A stretch of 64,000 nt of DNA from CBDCWT01 sp965223305 (GTDB lineage Bacteria > Planctomycetota > Planctomycetia > Pirellulales > Pirellulaceae). The DNA lies in contig CBDCWT010000066.1 in assembly GCA_965223305.1 (NCBI GenBank), positions 62,001-126,000 of the forward strand. Reading direction: 5' to 3'. A program made the translations under genes and the position numbers. A model generated the notes under the pieces. The model worked only from the letters and a program-made list of their open reading frames with translations. It was not told the origin of the DNA and searched no databases. Shown one piece after another: positions 18,102 through 28,338 of the stretch; the first letter of the stretch is position 1; every line of letters begins with the position of its first letter.

Positions 18102-18565
18102 ACTGTGTCGTGTTCCTTCGTTCAATTCCGCTCTCGGCGCTGCTCGCCGTGTCGCTTATCGGCGGATGTGGGCCGAATATGTCGCGGCCGATTTCTCATG
18201 ATCGACTCAAAACTTCGTACTTGCCGGTCGTGTCCGGCGCGGAGTTGGAGACGAGGGTGCAGCGCAGCGGCCGTCCTTTGCTGGTTGAATTTGGTGTCGA
18301 CTTCGGTTGCCACCGCTGCGACCAAATGCGACCCGAAATGACCAACCTAGCACGTGATTTCGAGGGCCGCGCGGACGTGCTTCGCGTTGACTTTAACTCC
18401 AATCGACAACTAGCGGCTAGATTCGGCACGACCATCTGCCCGAGCTACGTGTTGTTCGACCGGGGGCAGGTGGTCGCCAAACGCAGCTTCCCCACATCAG
18501 CCGATTTGCTGGCATCGGATTTGGTTTCAATCCTAGTAAACGCCGACGAGGGGGCGACCAAATGA
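18098..18565 (+). CDS. Thioredoxin-fold lipoprotein
   Basis: The 155-residue protein has a lipobox IGGC near residue 24. The thioredoxin-like domain has DFGCHRCDQM (active-site CHRC), followed by VLRVDFNSNRQLAARFGTTICPSYVLF; the conserved cis-Pro region is CPSYV. It is predicted to be a membrane-tethered thiol-disulfide enzyme facing the periplasm. Overlap with both neighbours indicates coupled translation. Confidence 0.82.
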   Translation: MNCVVFLRSIPLSALLAVSLIGGCGPNMSRPISHDRLKTSYLPVVSGAELETRVQRSGRPLLVEFGVDFGCHRCDQMRPEMTNLARDFEGRADVLRVDFNSNRQLAARFGTTICPSYVLFDRGQVVAKRSFPTSADLLASDLVSILVNADEGATK

Positions 18566-18636
18566 TCGAGGCGGATGCCTGCCTCATCGCGCCGCGGGCC
18601 GAAGACGATGCAACGTCCGTGGAGACAAGTTGGTGA
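18562..18636 (+). CDS. 24-codon coupled small ORF
   Basis: It begins ATG within the thioredoxin gene's stop (ATGA) and ends TGA overlapping the GTG start of the next gene (GTGA). It encodes MIEADACLIAPRAEDDATSVETSW. It may be a coupling ORF that delivers ribosomes to the next gene, or a chance ORF. No homology is recognisable. Confidence 0.35.
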   Translation: MIEADACLIAPRAEDDATSVETSW

Positions 18637-20354
18637 ACAACCACGATGCCCAACGCGAAAGTCTCAGCGTGCATCACTGCGGCGCGACGCCAAGAAGTGT
18701 GTTGGGCCGGTCGTTGCTGGGCGAGTACCTATCGCTGGCGCTCATGACACACGCTGGAATCGGGTCAATTGCCTGGGGGGCTTGTTCGGTTCGTGACCCG
18801 ACTGCCTTGTTGTTCGTAGCGGGCAGCCTTTGGATTGTGGGACGGGCCGCGGGTGCGTTTGCGCAGCGCGCCTTCGCGCCGCTCATCACAGCAGGACTGA
18901 TCATCGCGGCATGGGCTTTTCAGCAACAGGAACTCCAGCTGCCGGTCCCGGCCGTGGCGATCTTCTCTTCGCCGGTCATCATCGCCATGCTGGGAGTGGT
19001 GCTATTCTTGGATGTCGTCGAGCTTGGTATGTCCCCCCTCGCGGCAGCAGCGGGTCGTCGCCTGCGGAGTTGGAACTGGCATCGAATCGCCGTCTGGGCC
19101 TTCGCGTCGGTATTTGTGATCTACATGGTCGTAATTCCCACGGTGGGTTGGGTCACCGCGAAAGTGCATCCACCGAAATCCGGTCGCGTCGTGGAAAACA
19201 TGTCGCTCGCGGACCAGGTGCGACTGCGCAGTATGGAGGCAATGACCGCCGTCTGGTTCTTTGCTTTGGGAGCAACCGTCGGCAGTTTCCTGAATGTCGT
19301 GGCTTATCGTATGCCGCGCGGTGAGTCGGTCGTCTTTCGGCGTTCACGCTGTCCCCGCTGTAGAACACCGATTAAGGGGCGCGACAATGTCCCGATTCTT
19401 GGTTGGCTACTCCTTGACGGACGTTGCCGTGCCTGCCAGACGGCGATCTCGTTTCGCTACCCGATCGTCGAGTCGGTAACGGCCGCAATCTTCTTGTTGC
19501 TGTACTTCGTCGAACTGATTTCGGGAGGCGCCAATATTCCTCTACGCCAACCCAACCTTTATCACGGCGTGGTCTGGATCATCTTCTACACAAAGTGGGA
19601 TTTAGTCGCGTTGTATTTGTTCCACTGCTTTTCGCTGAGCGCGCTTTTGGCATGGACCTTGATTGATGTTGATCGGCAGCGGATTCCGTGGCGGGCGCGG
19701 TGTCTCGTAGGGGTGATCCTATGCGTGCTACCCTCACTGTGGTCGGATCTTCTCCCTGTGCCGTGGCTGCGAAGAGTGGCGTTCGGATTCGACGCACCAG
19801 AGTGGCTGTCAGTTATGGGAACAACCATGATCGGGGGGCTGAGCGGCACATTGTTAGGGTGGCTTGCAGCCCGAGCAATCCACTTCCGGGTTCAACACAA
19901 GGCGCTTGACGGAGAAGAGTCGGGTGAGAGGCTGCCTGGCGGCCACACCGCGAGTGCCGGCATGATCGTCGGCCTTTCGGTTGGTTGGCAGGCGGCGGTC
20001 GGCGTCTGGCTCATGGCGATGGCGATACGTCCCATCGCGCTCGGGGTAACCCGCCGTTGGAACTTGAGCGAACCGCCCATGACGGCTATCTTGCTGGTCG
20101 CGTACGTGATTCACTTGATGAGTTGGCGGTGGTTGACGACCGATTGGTGGCCAAGCCATTCAACGACGCCCATTTTCTGGGCGGTCGCGTCAGTCGGCTT
20201 TGTCTCACTTTGGCTGTTCAACCGATTTCTTTCAGGACCTCGCGAGCCCGGCGACAACTCGGGCGGCAATAGCGAGACCGCAGCTATGACTACTGGTCTG
20301 CCGTTTTCGAACTCGGCCACTTCCTCGCCTTGGACGTCGAAGGAACCCTTTTAG
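18633..20354 (+). CDS. Prepilin peptidase homologue (A24-like), degenerate second active site
   Basis: The 573-residue polytopic protein has an N-terminal extra membrane region (residues ~1-200), then the N-terminal prepilin peptidase domain: GATVGSFLNVVAYRMPRGES and two Cys pairs (CPRC...CRAC), the zinc-binding/methylase-type module. The A24 peptidase part follows with a first motif LIDVDRQRIP carrying the first catalytic Asp. The second motif of the family is GxGD; in its place I read GGHTASAGMIVGLSVGWQ with no Asp, so peptidase activity is doubtful. It is the last gene of the MerC operon. GTG (18633) or TTG (18630) could start it. Confidence 0.8.
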   Translation: MNNHDAQRESLSVHHCGATPRSVLGRSLLGEYLSLALMTHAGIGSIAWGACSVRDPTALLFVAGSLWIVGRAAGAFAQRAFAPLITAGLIIAAWAFQQQELQLPVPAVAIFSSPVIIAMLGVVLFLDVVELGMSPLAAAAGRRLRSWNWHRIAVWAFASVFVIYMVVIPTVGWVTAKVHPPKSGRVVENMSLADQVRLRSMEAMTAVWFFALGATVGSFLNVVAYRMPRGESVVFRRSRCPRCRTPIKGRDNVPILGWLLLDGRCRACQTAISFRYPIVESVTAAIFLLLYFVELISGGANIPLRQPNLYHGVVWIIFYTKWDLVALYLFHCFSLSALLAWTLIDVDRQRIPWRARCLVGVILCVLPSLWSDLLPVPWLRRVAFGFDAPEWLSVMGTTMIGGLSGTLLGWLAARAIHFRVQHKALDGEESGERLPGGHTASAGMIVGLSVGWQAAVGVWLMAMAIRPIALGVTRRWNLSEPPMTAILLVAYVIHLMSWRWLTTDWWPSHSTTPIFWAVASVGFVSLWLFNRFLSGPREPGDNSGGNSETAAMTTGLPFSNSATSSPWTSKEPF

Positions 20355-20643
20355 CAAGGCCGGTGAGGCACGACCGTCCAGACTTTTTGAACCTGAAACA
20401 GACACGATAGTTGCCGCTGGGTGTTGGAGGGAAGCCGTAGTGGGTCTCCTTCATCACTCTCTTCGAAGTACGAACGCCCCCTGCCTCCGCGACTTCGCTC
20501 CCTTCCCAACGCTCGTGCACCATCGCTGCGGCGAGCACACCATGGAGGACAGAGCGTGCTTTTTTGCCTTTTTTGTCACCGGCAGAGACAATTGAGTATC
20601 TAGGTGCGTGATGCCGTAGATTGAACTTGAGCCGAGGTTTGTC
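20355..20643. other. Intergenic stretch downstream of the MerC operon, no gene seen
   Basis: No convincing gene was found. The stretch separates the operon from an ECF sigma fragment and contains no clear terminator. Confidence 0.35.
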
Positions 20644-20790
20644 ATGCACGTCGATCTGCAGTCGCTTTCTGATACTCAGTTGATTCAAAAAAGCCGCGAC
20701 GGAGACGACCACGCCTATGGTGAATTGGTCGGAAGATATTGTGTCGGATTTGCGCCGCGTTGGCGAGCCGCCCATAGTCGAGATCGGTGA
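20644..20790 (+). pseudogene. N-terminal fragment of an ECF sigma factor
   Basis: The 48-codon ORF reads LSDTQLIQKSRDGDDHAYG then ELVGRYC, the start of the sigma-70 region 2 of ECF factors (planctomycete ECFs begin in this way). After about residue 36 the sequence no longer resembles a sigma factor and stops at 20788-20790. The remaining three quarters are absent, so it is a remnant. Confidence 0.6.
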
Positions 20791-20922
20791 GCAACCTAGT
20801 CACGTTTCCTACCGTGGTTCCGGTGATCAACAAGGCTCGAGGAGTTCCCTTGCCGCCGCCTTTGACACGGCGCTTCTGCAAGTGATAGGCTTGAATGCTG
20901 CCCCGCGAAAAGGGAGACTCCG

Positions 20923-21122
20923 ATGACGACGATCCAGGAACAAATTGGGAGCTTTACTCGTTTCGCTTCGCAAGAAGTCCGGAGTGGTTCCACAGCCGAC
21001 ATCGATGAGCTAGAGTCTCTGACGACCTATCCTTTGGGGTGCGGTTTGGCACCCGAGAACGACGACCATAAACCGGAGATCGCCAGAGGATCTTTCGCAC
21101 ACGGCACGGTAATCCCTACCGG

Positions 21123-21126
<4 letters not shown>
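20923..21126 (+). pseudogene. Small-protein remnant (IQEQIGSFTRFA type)
   Basis: The 67-codon ORF has a good ribosome binding site (AAAGGGAGAC). Its first 33 residues (IQEQIGSFTRFASQEV...DIDEL) resemble small proteins often found near toxin-antitoxin or accessory genes in planctomycetes. The following residues are low in conservation features and the ORF runs to the katG stop, suggesting truncation. Weak call. Confidence 0.3.
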
Positions 21127-23489
<2,363 letters not shown>

Positions 23490-23585
23490 GGCTCTCTCTC
23501 CTGGACGGGGGTTGAAACTCGACAACTGTAGGCGGACCGGCTGGTCGTTACCTCAGAAGTATTGGCGGATTCTCGTGATGAATCC

Positions 23586-23624
23586 AATGCATCGTGATAC
23601 TATGTGCTATGCATGCAGTGCATT
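23586..23624. promoter_or_regulatory. Candidate OxyR operator / divergent promoter region
   Basis: Between katG and oxyR (155 bp), AATGCA (23586-23591) and TGCATT (23619-23624) form outer inverted arms around ATACTATGTGCTATGCATGC. OxyR binds extended dyad sites of the ATAG-N7-CTAT type; the match is only partial, so the exact site is uncertain. Confidence 0.4.
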
Positions 23625-23644
23625 GATCCTCTCGGAGACGTTTT

Positions 23645-24520
23645 ATGGAACTTGATCAGTTGCGGTACTTCTTGCAGGTCGCCGAGCGAGGCAACTTCAC
23701 GCGGGCCGCTGAGGACCTGGTGATCTCACAGCCAGCGCTCAGCCGTTCCATTCAGAAGCTGGAAGAAGAACTCGGACAACCGGTGTTTGAACGAAAGACG
23801 CGGTCCGTTTCGCTGACAGATGCCGGCACGCTGTTGCAGGCGCGAGCACAGCAGGTGCTCTCGATCCTAGAAGACACAAAAGCAGAAATTACCGACGATG
23901 GCCAAAGCGGTCGCGTACGAGTCGGCGCGATCCCCACGATTGCTCCATACTTCCTGCCAGAGATTCTCAGGCGGTTTTCGGCCGCATTCCCGAGAGCACA
24001 CGTCATCGTGCAAGAGAACACGACAGACCTGCTGCTCAAGAGTTGTACGCAGGGAGAGATCGATCTGGCAGTCGTCGCGTTGCCAGTTCCGGTAAAGTAC
24101 CTGGAAGTCGAGGAACTATTCGAGGAAGAGCTGTTCCTCGTACTGCCACCGGATCATGAACTAGTCGACAAATCGAGAATTCGCCTGCGCGATGTCGAGC
24201 CGTTCCCCTTTGTGTTGCTCGACGAGGCACATTGTTTGTCGGACAACATTATTTCGTTTTGCCGAGAACGATCGTTCCAGCCCGTAGCCGTCGAACGAAC
24301 GAGTCAGTTGACAATGGTTCAGGAGCTGGTTTCGTTATCTCACGGTGTTTCCATGGTCCCCGCAATGGCACGCCAACGCGACGAAAGCGATCGCCGAGTC
24401 TATCGTTCCCTATCCAATCCAAGACCGACGCGCACGATTGCGGCTGTGTGGAACCCATACCGCTTTCAGAGCAAGTTATTGAACGCTTTTCGAGAGTATC
24501 TCCACGAGCGCGGAGCATAA
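23645..24520 (+). CDS. oxyR: LysR-type peroxide sensor OxyR
   Basis: The 291-residue protein has an N-terminal winged HTH (LRYFLQVAERGNFTRAAEDL, SQPALSRSIQKLEEELG) and a LysR substrate-binding domain. The redox pair is present: DEAHCLSDNIISFC matches the Cys199/Cys208 spacing of E. coli OxyR. It should activate katG on peroxide, and the divergent arrangement with katG is classical. The start has a GGAGACG ribosome binding site. Confidence 0.92.
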   Translation: MELDQLRYFLQVAERGNFTRAAEDLVISQPALSRSIQKLEEELGQPVFERKTRSVSLTDAGTLLQARAQQVLSILEDTKAEITDDGQSGRVRVGAIPTIAPYFLPEILRRFSAAFPRAHVIVQENTTDLLLKSCTQGEIDLAVVALPVPVKYLEVEELFEEELFLVLPPDHELVDKSRIRLRDVEPFPFVLLDEAHCLSDNIISFCRERSFQPVAVERTSQLTMVQELVSLSHGVSMVPAMARQRDESDRRVYRSLSNPRPTRTIAAVWNPYRFQSKLLNAFREYLHERGA

Positions 24521-24842
24521 CGCCTGTCTGAAGGTCGAATGCCGCTATGTCCACTGAGCGACCACTTCTTTGTAGCGTATTGTTGGGCGCGGGCATGGCT
24601 ACAGCGACGACATTGCGCCCCACAGCATAGACGATTTGGGCGAACTGGCGATCGCGATCGAGCTCAAGCAGAAAAGGCGATCCACGCGAAATGCGAAGCC
24701 TATCCAACCGACGCTTCGAGAATCAAGTCGGCGCTTGTTACCTCGCGCCAGCATCTCCATCTATACGACCTCGCTCTCAGGATTCTCAGAAAATCGTCAG
24801 AATGTTATTGACTGAACGGTCCATATGTCCGATAATTGAAAT
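24521..24842. other. Intergenic stretch between oxyR and tetR, no gene seen
   Basis: Only shadow ORFs were seen. Immediately before the tetR start lies GGTCCATATGTCC (24819-24831), which resembles one arm of the operator at 25449-25476 (TCCATA core), a possible autoregulatory site. Confidence 0.4.
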
Positions 24843-25427
24843 GTGACAATCGGAAGACCCACTGAATTTGACCGGCAACAGGCTCTCGAAAAGGCGATGG
24901 GCCTGTTCTGGCGTAATGGATACGAAGCGACGGGTCTCACCGACTTGACCACCGAGATGGGGATTGGTCGACAAAGCCTCTACAACGCCTTTGGTGACAA
25001 GCACTCCTTGTTCGTCGAAGCGATGAAGCACTACGCTAATCGAAATACCCAGCCACTGATCGATGTTCTACGTACCCCAGGTTCCGGCGTGAACAATATT
25101 CGCCAGGCGTTGGAGGCGGTTGTGTCGCATATGACCAGCGGAGATTGTTGCGGTTGTCTGGTGACAAACTCGATCGTCGAGCTGGCACCGCATGATGAAG
25201 AGGTCGCCGAAGTTGTTCGGTCCGCCCTCGCTCGCGTGGAAAAAGCGTTTAAAGACGCCGTGGATCGCGCGGTGGAGTCCGGTGAGATCTCTGTCGACAC
25301 CGATGCAAGAGCCATGGCGAGGTTTCTCAACAATACACTTCATGGAATGGTCGTGATGGGAAAAGCCTCTGCAAGCAAGGCAGCCTTAAAAGACGTCGTC
25401 AAAATAGCACTTTCAAAACTGTCGTAA
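24843..25427 (+). CDS. TetR-family regulator, NemR-like
   Basis: The 194-residue protein has an N-terminal HTH (ALEKAMGLFWRNGYEATGLT...MGIGRQSLYNAFGDK) typical of TetR. The ligand domain has SGDCCGCLVTNS, a Cys-rich segment in the position where NemR-type repressors sense electrophiles. Its gene is followed by cysE and an Old Yellow Enzyme gene, matching the nemR-nemA pairing. It starts at GTG 24843. Naming as NemR is inference. Confidence 0.8.
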   Translation: MTIGRPTEFDRQQALEKAMGLFWRNGYEATGLTDLTTEMGIGRQSLYNAFGDKHSLFVEAMKHYANRNTQPLIDVLRTPGSGVNNIRQALEAVVSHMTSGDCCGCLVTNSIVELAPHDEEVAEVVRSALARVEKAFKDAVDRAVESGEISVDTDARAMARFLNNTLHGMVVMGKASASKAALKDVVKIALSKLS

Positions 25428-25448
25428 GGCAAACCGTTTTTATTTCGC

Positions 25449-25476
25449 CATTTATGGAATGATCAGTCCATAAATG
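25449..25476. promoter_or_regulatory. Operator palindrome for the adjacent TetR regulator
   Basis: CATTTATGGA (25449-25458) and TCCATAAATG (25467-25476) are a perfect 10-bp inverted repeat around an 8-bp spacer with a central TGATCA. The whole 28 bp is palindromic except one base pair. It lies between tetR and cysE, upstream of the cysE start. It is the size and symmetry expected for a TetR dimer-of-dimers site. Confidence 0.7.
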
Positions 25477-25530
25477 CGAAGAAATGAGGAAACTGATGTC
25501 GACCACACTTGAGTAAGGAACGAGACCAAG

Positions 25531-26421
25531 ATGATTGCCCGTGACACTTGTTTCGATACGAATGGATGTGCTCTCGCTTCACTGATCGGCCGACCGGATG
25601 CCAGGCGTGATCGACATTTCACGCCGGACTTTGGCGATCCACTATGGAACTCGATTCGAGCCGAAGCGATGGTCGAGGTGGATCGCGAACCGCTGCTACG
25701 GCCACTGCTGGAACGGGCTGTCCTGCATCGCAGCTCGTTCGGTGAAGGACTCGCGACAGTGTTGAGCGAGCGGCTATGCAAACAGCCACTGGACTTGGTG
25801 AAGTTCGACAAAGAGCTCCGCGAGGTCATTGCCAACGACAGTACGATCATCGACTCGGCACGAAACGATCTGAAGGTGATCCGGGCAAAGGATCCGGCGA
25901 CTACTAGCTTGTTGCATCCCCTGCTGAACTTCAAAGGCTTCCTAGCGATTCAGGCCCACCGAATTGCGCACTCACTGTGGACACGTGGCCGTCGAGCGCT
26001 GGCCTACCATATTCAAAGTCGCGTCAGTGAAGTCTTTGGCGTCGATATCCACCCGGCAGCGACGATCGGCTCCGGCGTTTTTATCGATCACGCCACAGGT
26101 GTCGTGATCGGCGAGACGGCAGTCATCGGCGATGACGTGACGATGTTGCACGGAGTTACGCTTGGAGGTACTGGGAAAGAAGGCGGCGACCGACACCCGA
26201 AAGTCGGCCGAGGCGTCTATATCGGTGCCAACGCTCAGTTGCTCGGAAACATTGCCATCGGTGAGGGTTCGCGCATTGGTGCAAGCAGTGTCGTGCTCAA
26301 GAATGTCGAGGCCTATAGCACGGTAGCCGGCGTACCCGCACAAATCGTCCGCCATCAACGTCGTCCAACAACTTCTGGTAGCGGCGTGGCGGAACTAGTG
26401 GCGGTGTCGACCCACAGCTAA
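25531..26421 (+). CDS. cysE: Serine O-acetyltransferase
   Basis: The 296-residue enzyme transfers acetyl from acetyl-CoA to L-serine, the first step of cysteine synthesis. The N-terminal SATase helical domain (WNSIRAEAMVEVDREPLL) is followed by left-handed beta-helix hexapeptide repeats (FGVDIHPAATIGSGVFIDH, IGETAVIGDDVTMLHGVTLG, GNIAIGEGSRIGASSVVL). The catalytic DIHPAA...DHATG region is intact. The palindrome upstream suggests control by the TetR protein. Coupling of cysteine supply to an electrophile-stress operon makes sense for thiol replenishment. Confidence 0.92.
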   Translation: MIARDTCFDTNGCALASLIGRPDARRDRHFTPDFGDPLWNSIRAEAMVEVDREPLLRPLLERAVLHRSSFGEGLATVLSERLCKQPLDLVKFDKELREVIANDSTIIDSARNDLKVIRAKDPATTSLLHPLLNFKGFLAIQAHRIAHSLWTRGRRALAYHIQSRVSEVFGVDIHPAATIGSGVFIDHATGVVIGETAVIGDDVTMLHGVTLGGTGKEGGDRHPKVGRGVYIGANAQLLGNIAIGEGSRIGASSVVLKNVEAYSTVAGVPAQIVRHQRRPTTSGSGVAELVAVSTHS

Positions 26422-26610
26422 CCGAAAATTGGTCCGTCTTTTTCACCGGATTTGCGAGGTTCATCATGTACTTGACTGTGTTCGATGACGATTCTGCGCC
26501 GCCCGAAGATCGTTGGAAGATCAATCGCAGGATCTATCGGACTCGCATGCAACCACAACCGCGGTAAACCGCTTACGTCGTTCGTCAATTCAACTTTAAA
26601 GGACTTCAAA

Positions 26611-27726
26611 ATGGACAATCAACCTACATCAAAGCAACTACTTCAGTCATTTAGTATGCACGACCTCACGCTGCCCAATCGCGTAGTCATGGCACCGATG
26701 ACCCGCTCCCGAGCGGGTGAGAGTCGGGTCCCCAACGGACTGATGGCCGAGTATTACTCTCAACGTGCGTCGGCAGGACTGATCATTACCGAAGCGACAA
26801 CTATCTCGCCGCAGGCAAATGGCTGGAACCAATCGCCGGGCATCTACACGGGTGAAATGGTCGATGGTTGGAAATTGGTGACCGAGGGAGTTCACACGCA
26901 CGGCGGTCGTGTCTTTCTCCAACTTTGGCATATGGGTCGCGCCTCACACAGCGATTTTCATGACGGTGATCTGCCAGTGGCACCTTCGGCGGTCGCGATC
27001 AGCGGCGATGGAATTCACACACCCGACGGTCAGAAGAAGCAGTATGAGACTCCGCGACCTCTGGAAACCGTCGAGATTCCAAAAATCGTCGAGGACTATC
27101 GCCAAGCGGCGGAGCGTGCGCTTGCGGCAGGATTCGACGGCGTCGAAATCCACTCCGCCAACGGCTACTTGCTCGACCAATTTCTGCAATCGAAAACCAA
27201 CCACCGTACGGACATCTATGGTGGCAGCATTGAAAACCGGTACCGCTTTCTTAGAGAAGTGGTCGATGCGGTGACAAGCGTCTTCCCAGTAAATCGAGTT
27301 GCCGTGCGAATCGCTCCCAACGGCCACTTCAACGATATGGGATCGCCTGATTACCGCGAACAATTCACGTACGTTGCCAGTCAGCTTGACACCTACGGAT
27401 TGGCCTACCTGCATGTGATGGACGGCACGGGATTTGGATTCCACGAACTGGGGGAGCCAATGACACTGCGTGACTTCAGAAGAGTTTTTCATGGACCACT
27501 GATGGGCAACGTCGGCTATACGGAAGCGACGGCCGAAGCCGCAATCGCAAGTGGAAATGCCGATCTAATTGCGTTTGGTCGCCCCTTCATCAGCAATCCC
27601 GATCTTGTTCGTCGGTTTGCGAACAACTGGCCGCTAGCCGAACCGGCTGACATGTCGACTTGGTACTCGTTCGACGAGAAAGGGTACGCGGACTATCCAA
27701 AATACGATGTCGAACATATGGCGTGA
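26611..27726 (+). CDS. Old Yellow Enzyme family FMN oxidoreductase (NemA-like)
   Basis: The 371-residue TIM-barrel flavoenzyme reduces activated alkenes and nitro compounds with NAD(P)H. Visible motifs: NRVVMAPMTRSRA, LQLWHMGRASH, the catalytic His/Asn region GVEIHSANGYLLDQFLQ, then RTDIYGGSIENRYRF and the FMN phosphate site GNVGYTEATAE...ADLIAFGRPFISNPDL. Start ATG 26611 with AAAGGAC upstream; an ORF extended to 26485 lacks a plausible start. Likely in the TetR regulon with cysE. Function is close to N-ethylmaleimide reductase. Confidence 0.9.
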   Translation: MDNQPTSKQLLQSFSMHDLTLPNRVVMAPMTRSRAGESRVPNGLMAEYYSQRASAGLIITEATTISPQANGWNQSPGIYTGEMVDGWKLVTEGVHTHGGRVFLQLWHMGRASHSDFHDGDLPVAPSAVAISGDGIHTPDGQKKQYETPRPLETVEIPKIVEDYRQAAERALAAGFDGVEIHSANGYLLDQFLQSKTNHRTDIYGGSIENRYRFLREVVDAVTSVFPVNRVAVRIAPNGHFNDMGSPDYREQFTYVASQLDTYGLAYLHVMDGTGFGFHELGEPMTLRDFRRVFHGPLMGNVGYTEATAEAAIASGNADLIAFGRPFISNPDLVRRFANNWPLAEPADMSTWYSFDEKGYADYPKYDVEHMA

Positions 27727-28156
27727 TTGCGCCCGCGTTGTGCGGGGCCCCCTCCCGCTGCTTGTAGAGCACGCTATCGACGCTGCAAGACACCCCTGCG
27801 CTCGGGTGGTGCGCTGCACCGCGACTGGAGCGACAGAGAACTCTGTCAATCTGCTCGCAACCCGGTCTGTTGGTCTGTTTCTGAGTCGTTGCAGCATGCA
27901 CGTTGGAGGGCCATATGGTGCAGCGCGGGGCGGATCGAGCACTTCTACTTTAAGACTGCCGGTTCACATTCGGGACAGGTCATCCCAGCGGCGGGACTGA
28001 ACCCTGTAATATTCGATCTTGATCGCAGTGCATTGGGAAATCCCAATCTCCTATCTCCCTTGATAACAAGCAATTGCGACCAATCCTGTTCTGCTTGACG
28101 CTTCTTGGCACGGCGTTTGTGATGCGTAAGCTGCGTTACCTGGTTTCCAGTTGTCC
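27727..28156. other. Intergenic stretch, no gene seen
   Basis: Between the OYE gene and the permease remnant. Overlapping short ORFs have no domain. The upstream part of the damaged permease may be hidden here but is unrecognisable. Confidence 0.35.
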
Positions 28157-28291
28157 GTAGCTGCAACAGTCCACGTGTCGACGTTCGCCGGGACGGCGGT
28201 TGTCATGAGCCTGGTCACATTGTTGGCCTGCCTGGTGCCCGCCGTTCGCGCCGCACGCATTGCCCGCATGGAGGAGCTGAGAAGTGAGTAG
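28157..28291 (+). pseudogene. 3' remnant of a third MacB/FtsX-like permease gene
   Basis: 45 codons read VAATVHVSTFAGTAVVMSLV, then TLLACLVPAVRAARIARMEE and a stop (TAG 28289-28291). This closely parallels the last 45 residues of the permease at 28339 (VHIPTFAGTTIVLSVVTLLA...). It is the tail of a paralogue whose 5' part is deleted, immediately upstream of two intact copies. Confidence 0.7.
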
Positions 28292-28338
28292 GAAACAACG
28301 AGTCACTGTTACGCAGTTCACGATTCGAGATCGCCACG

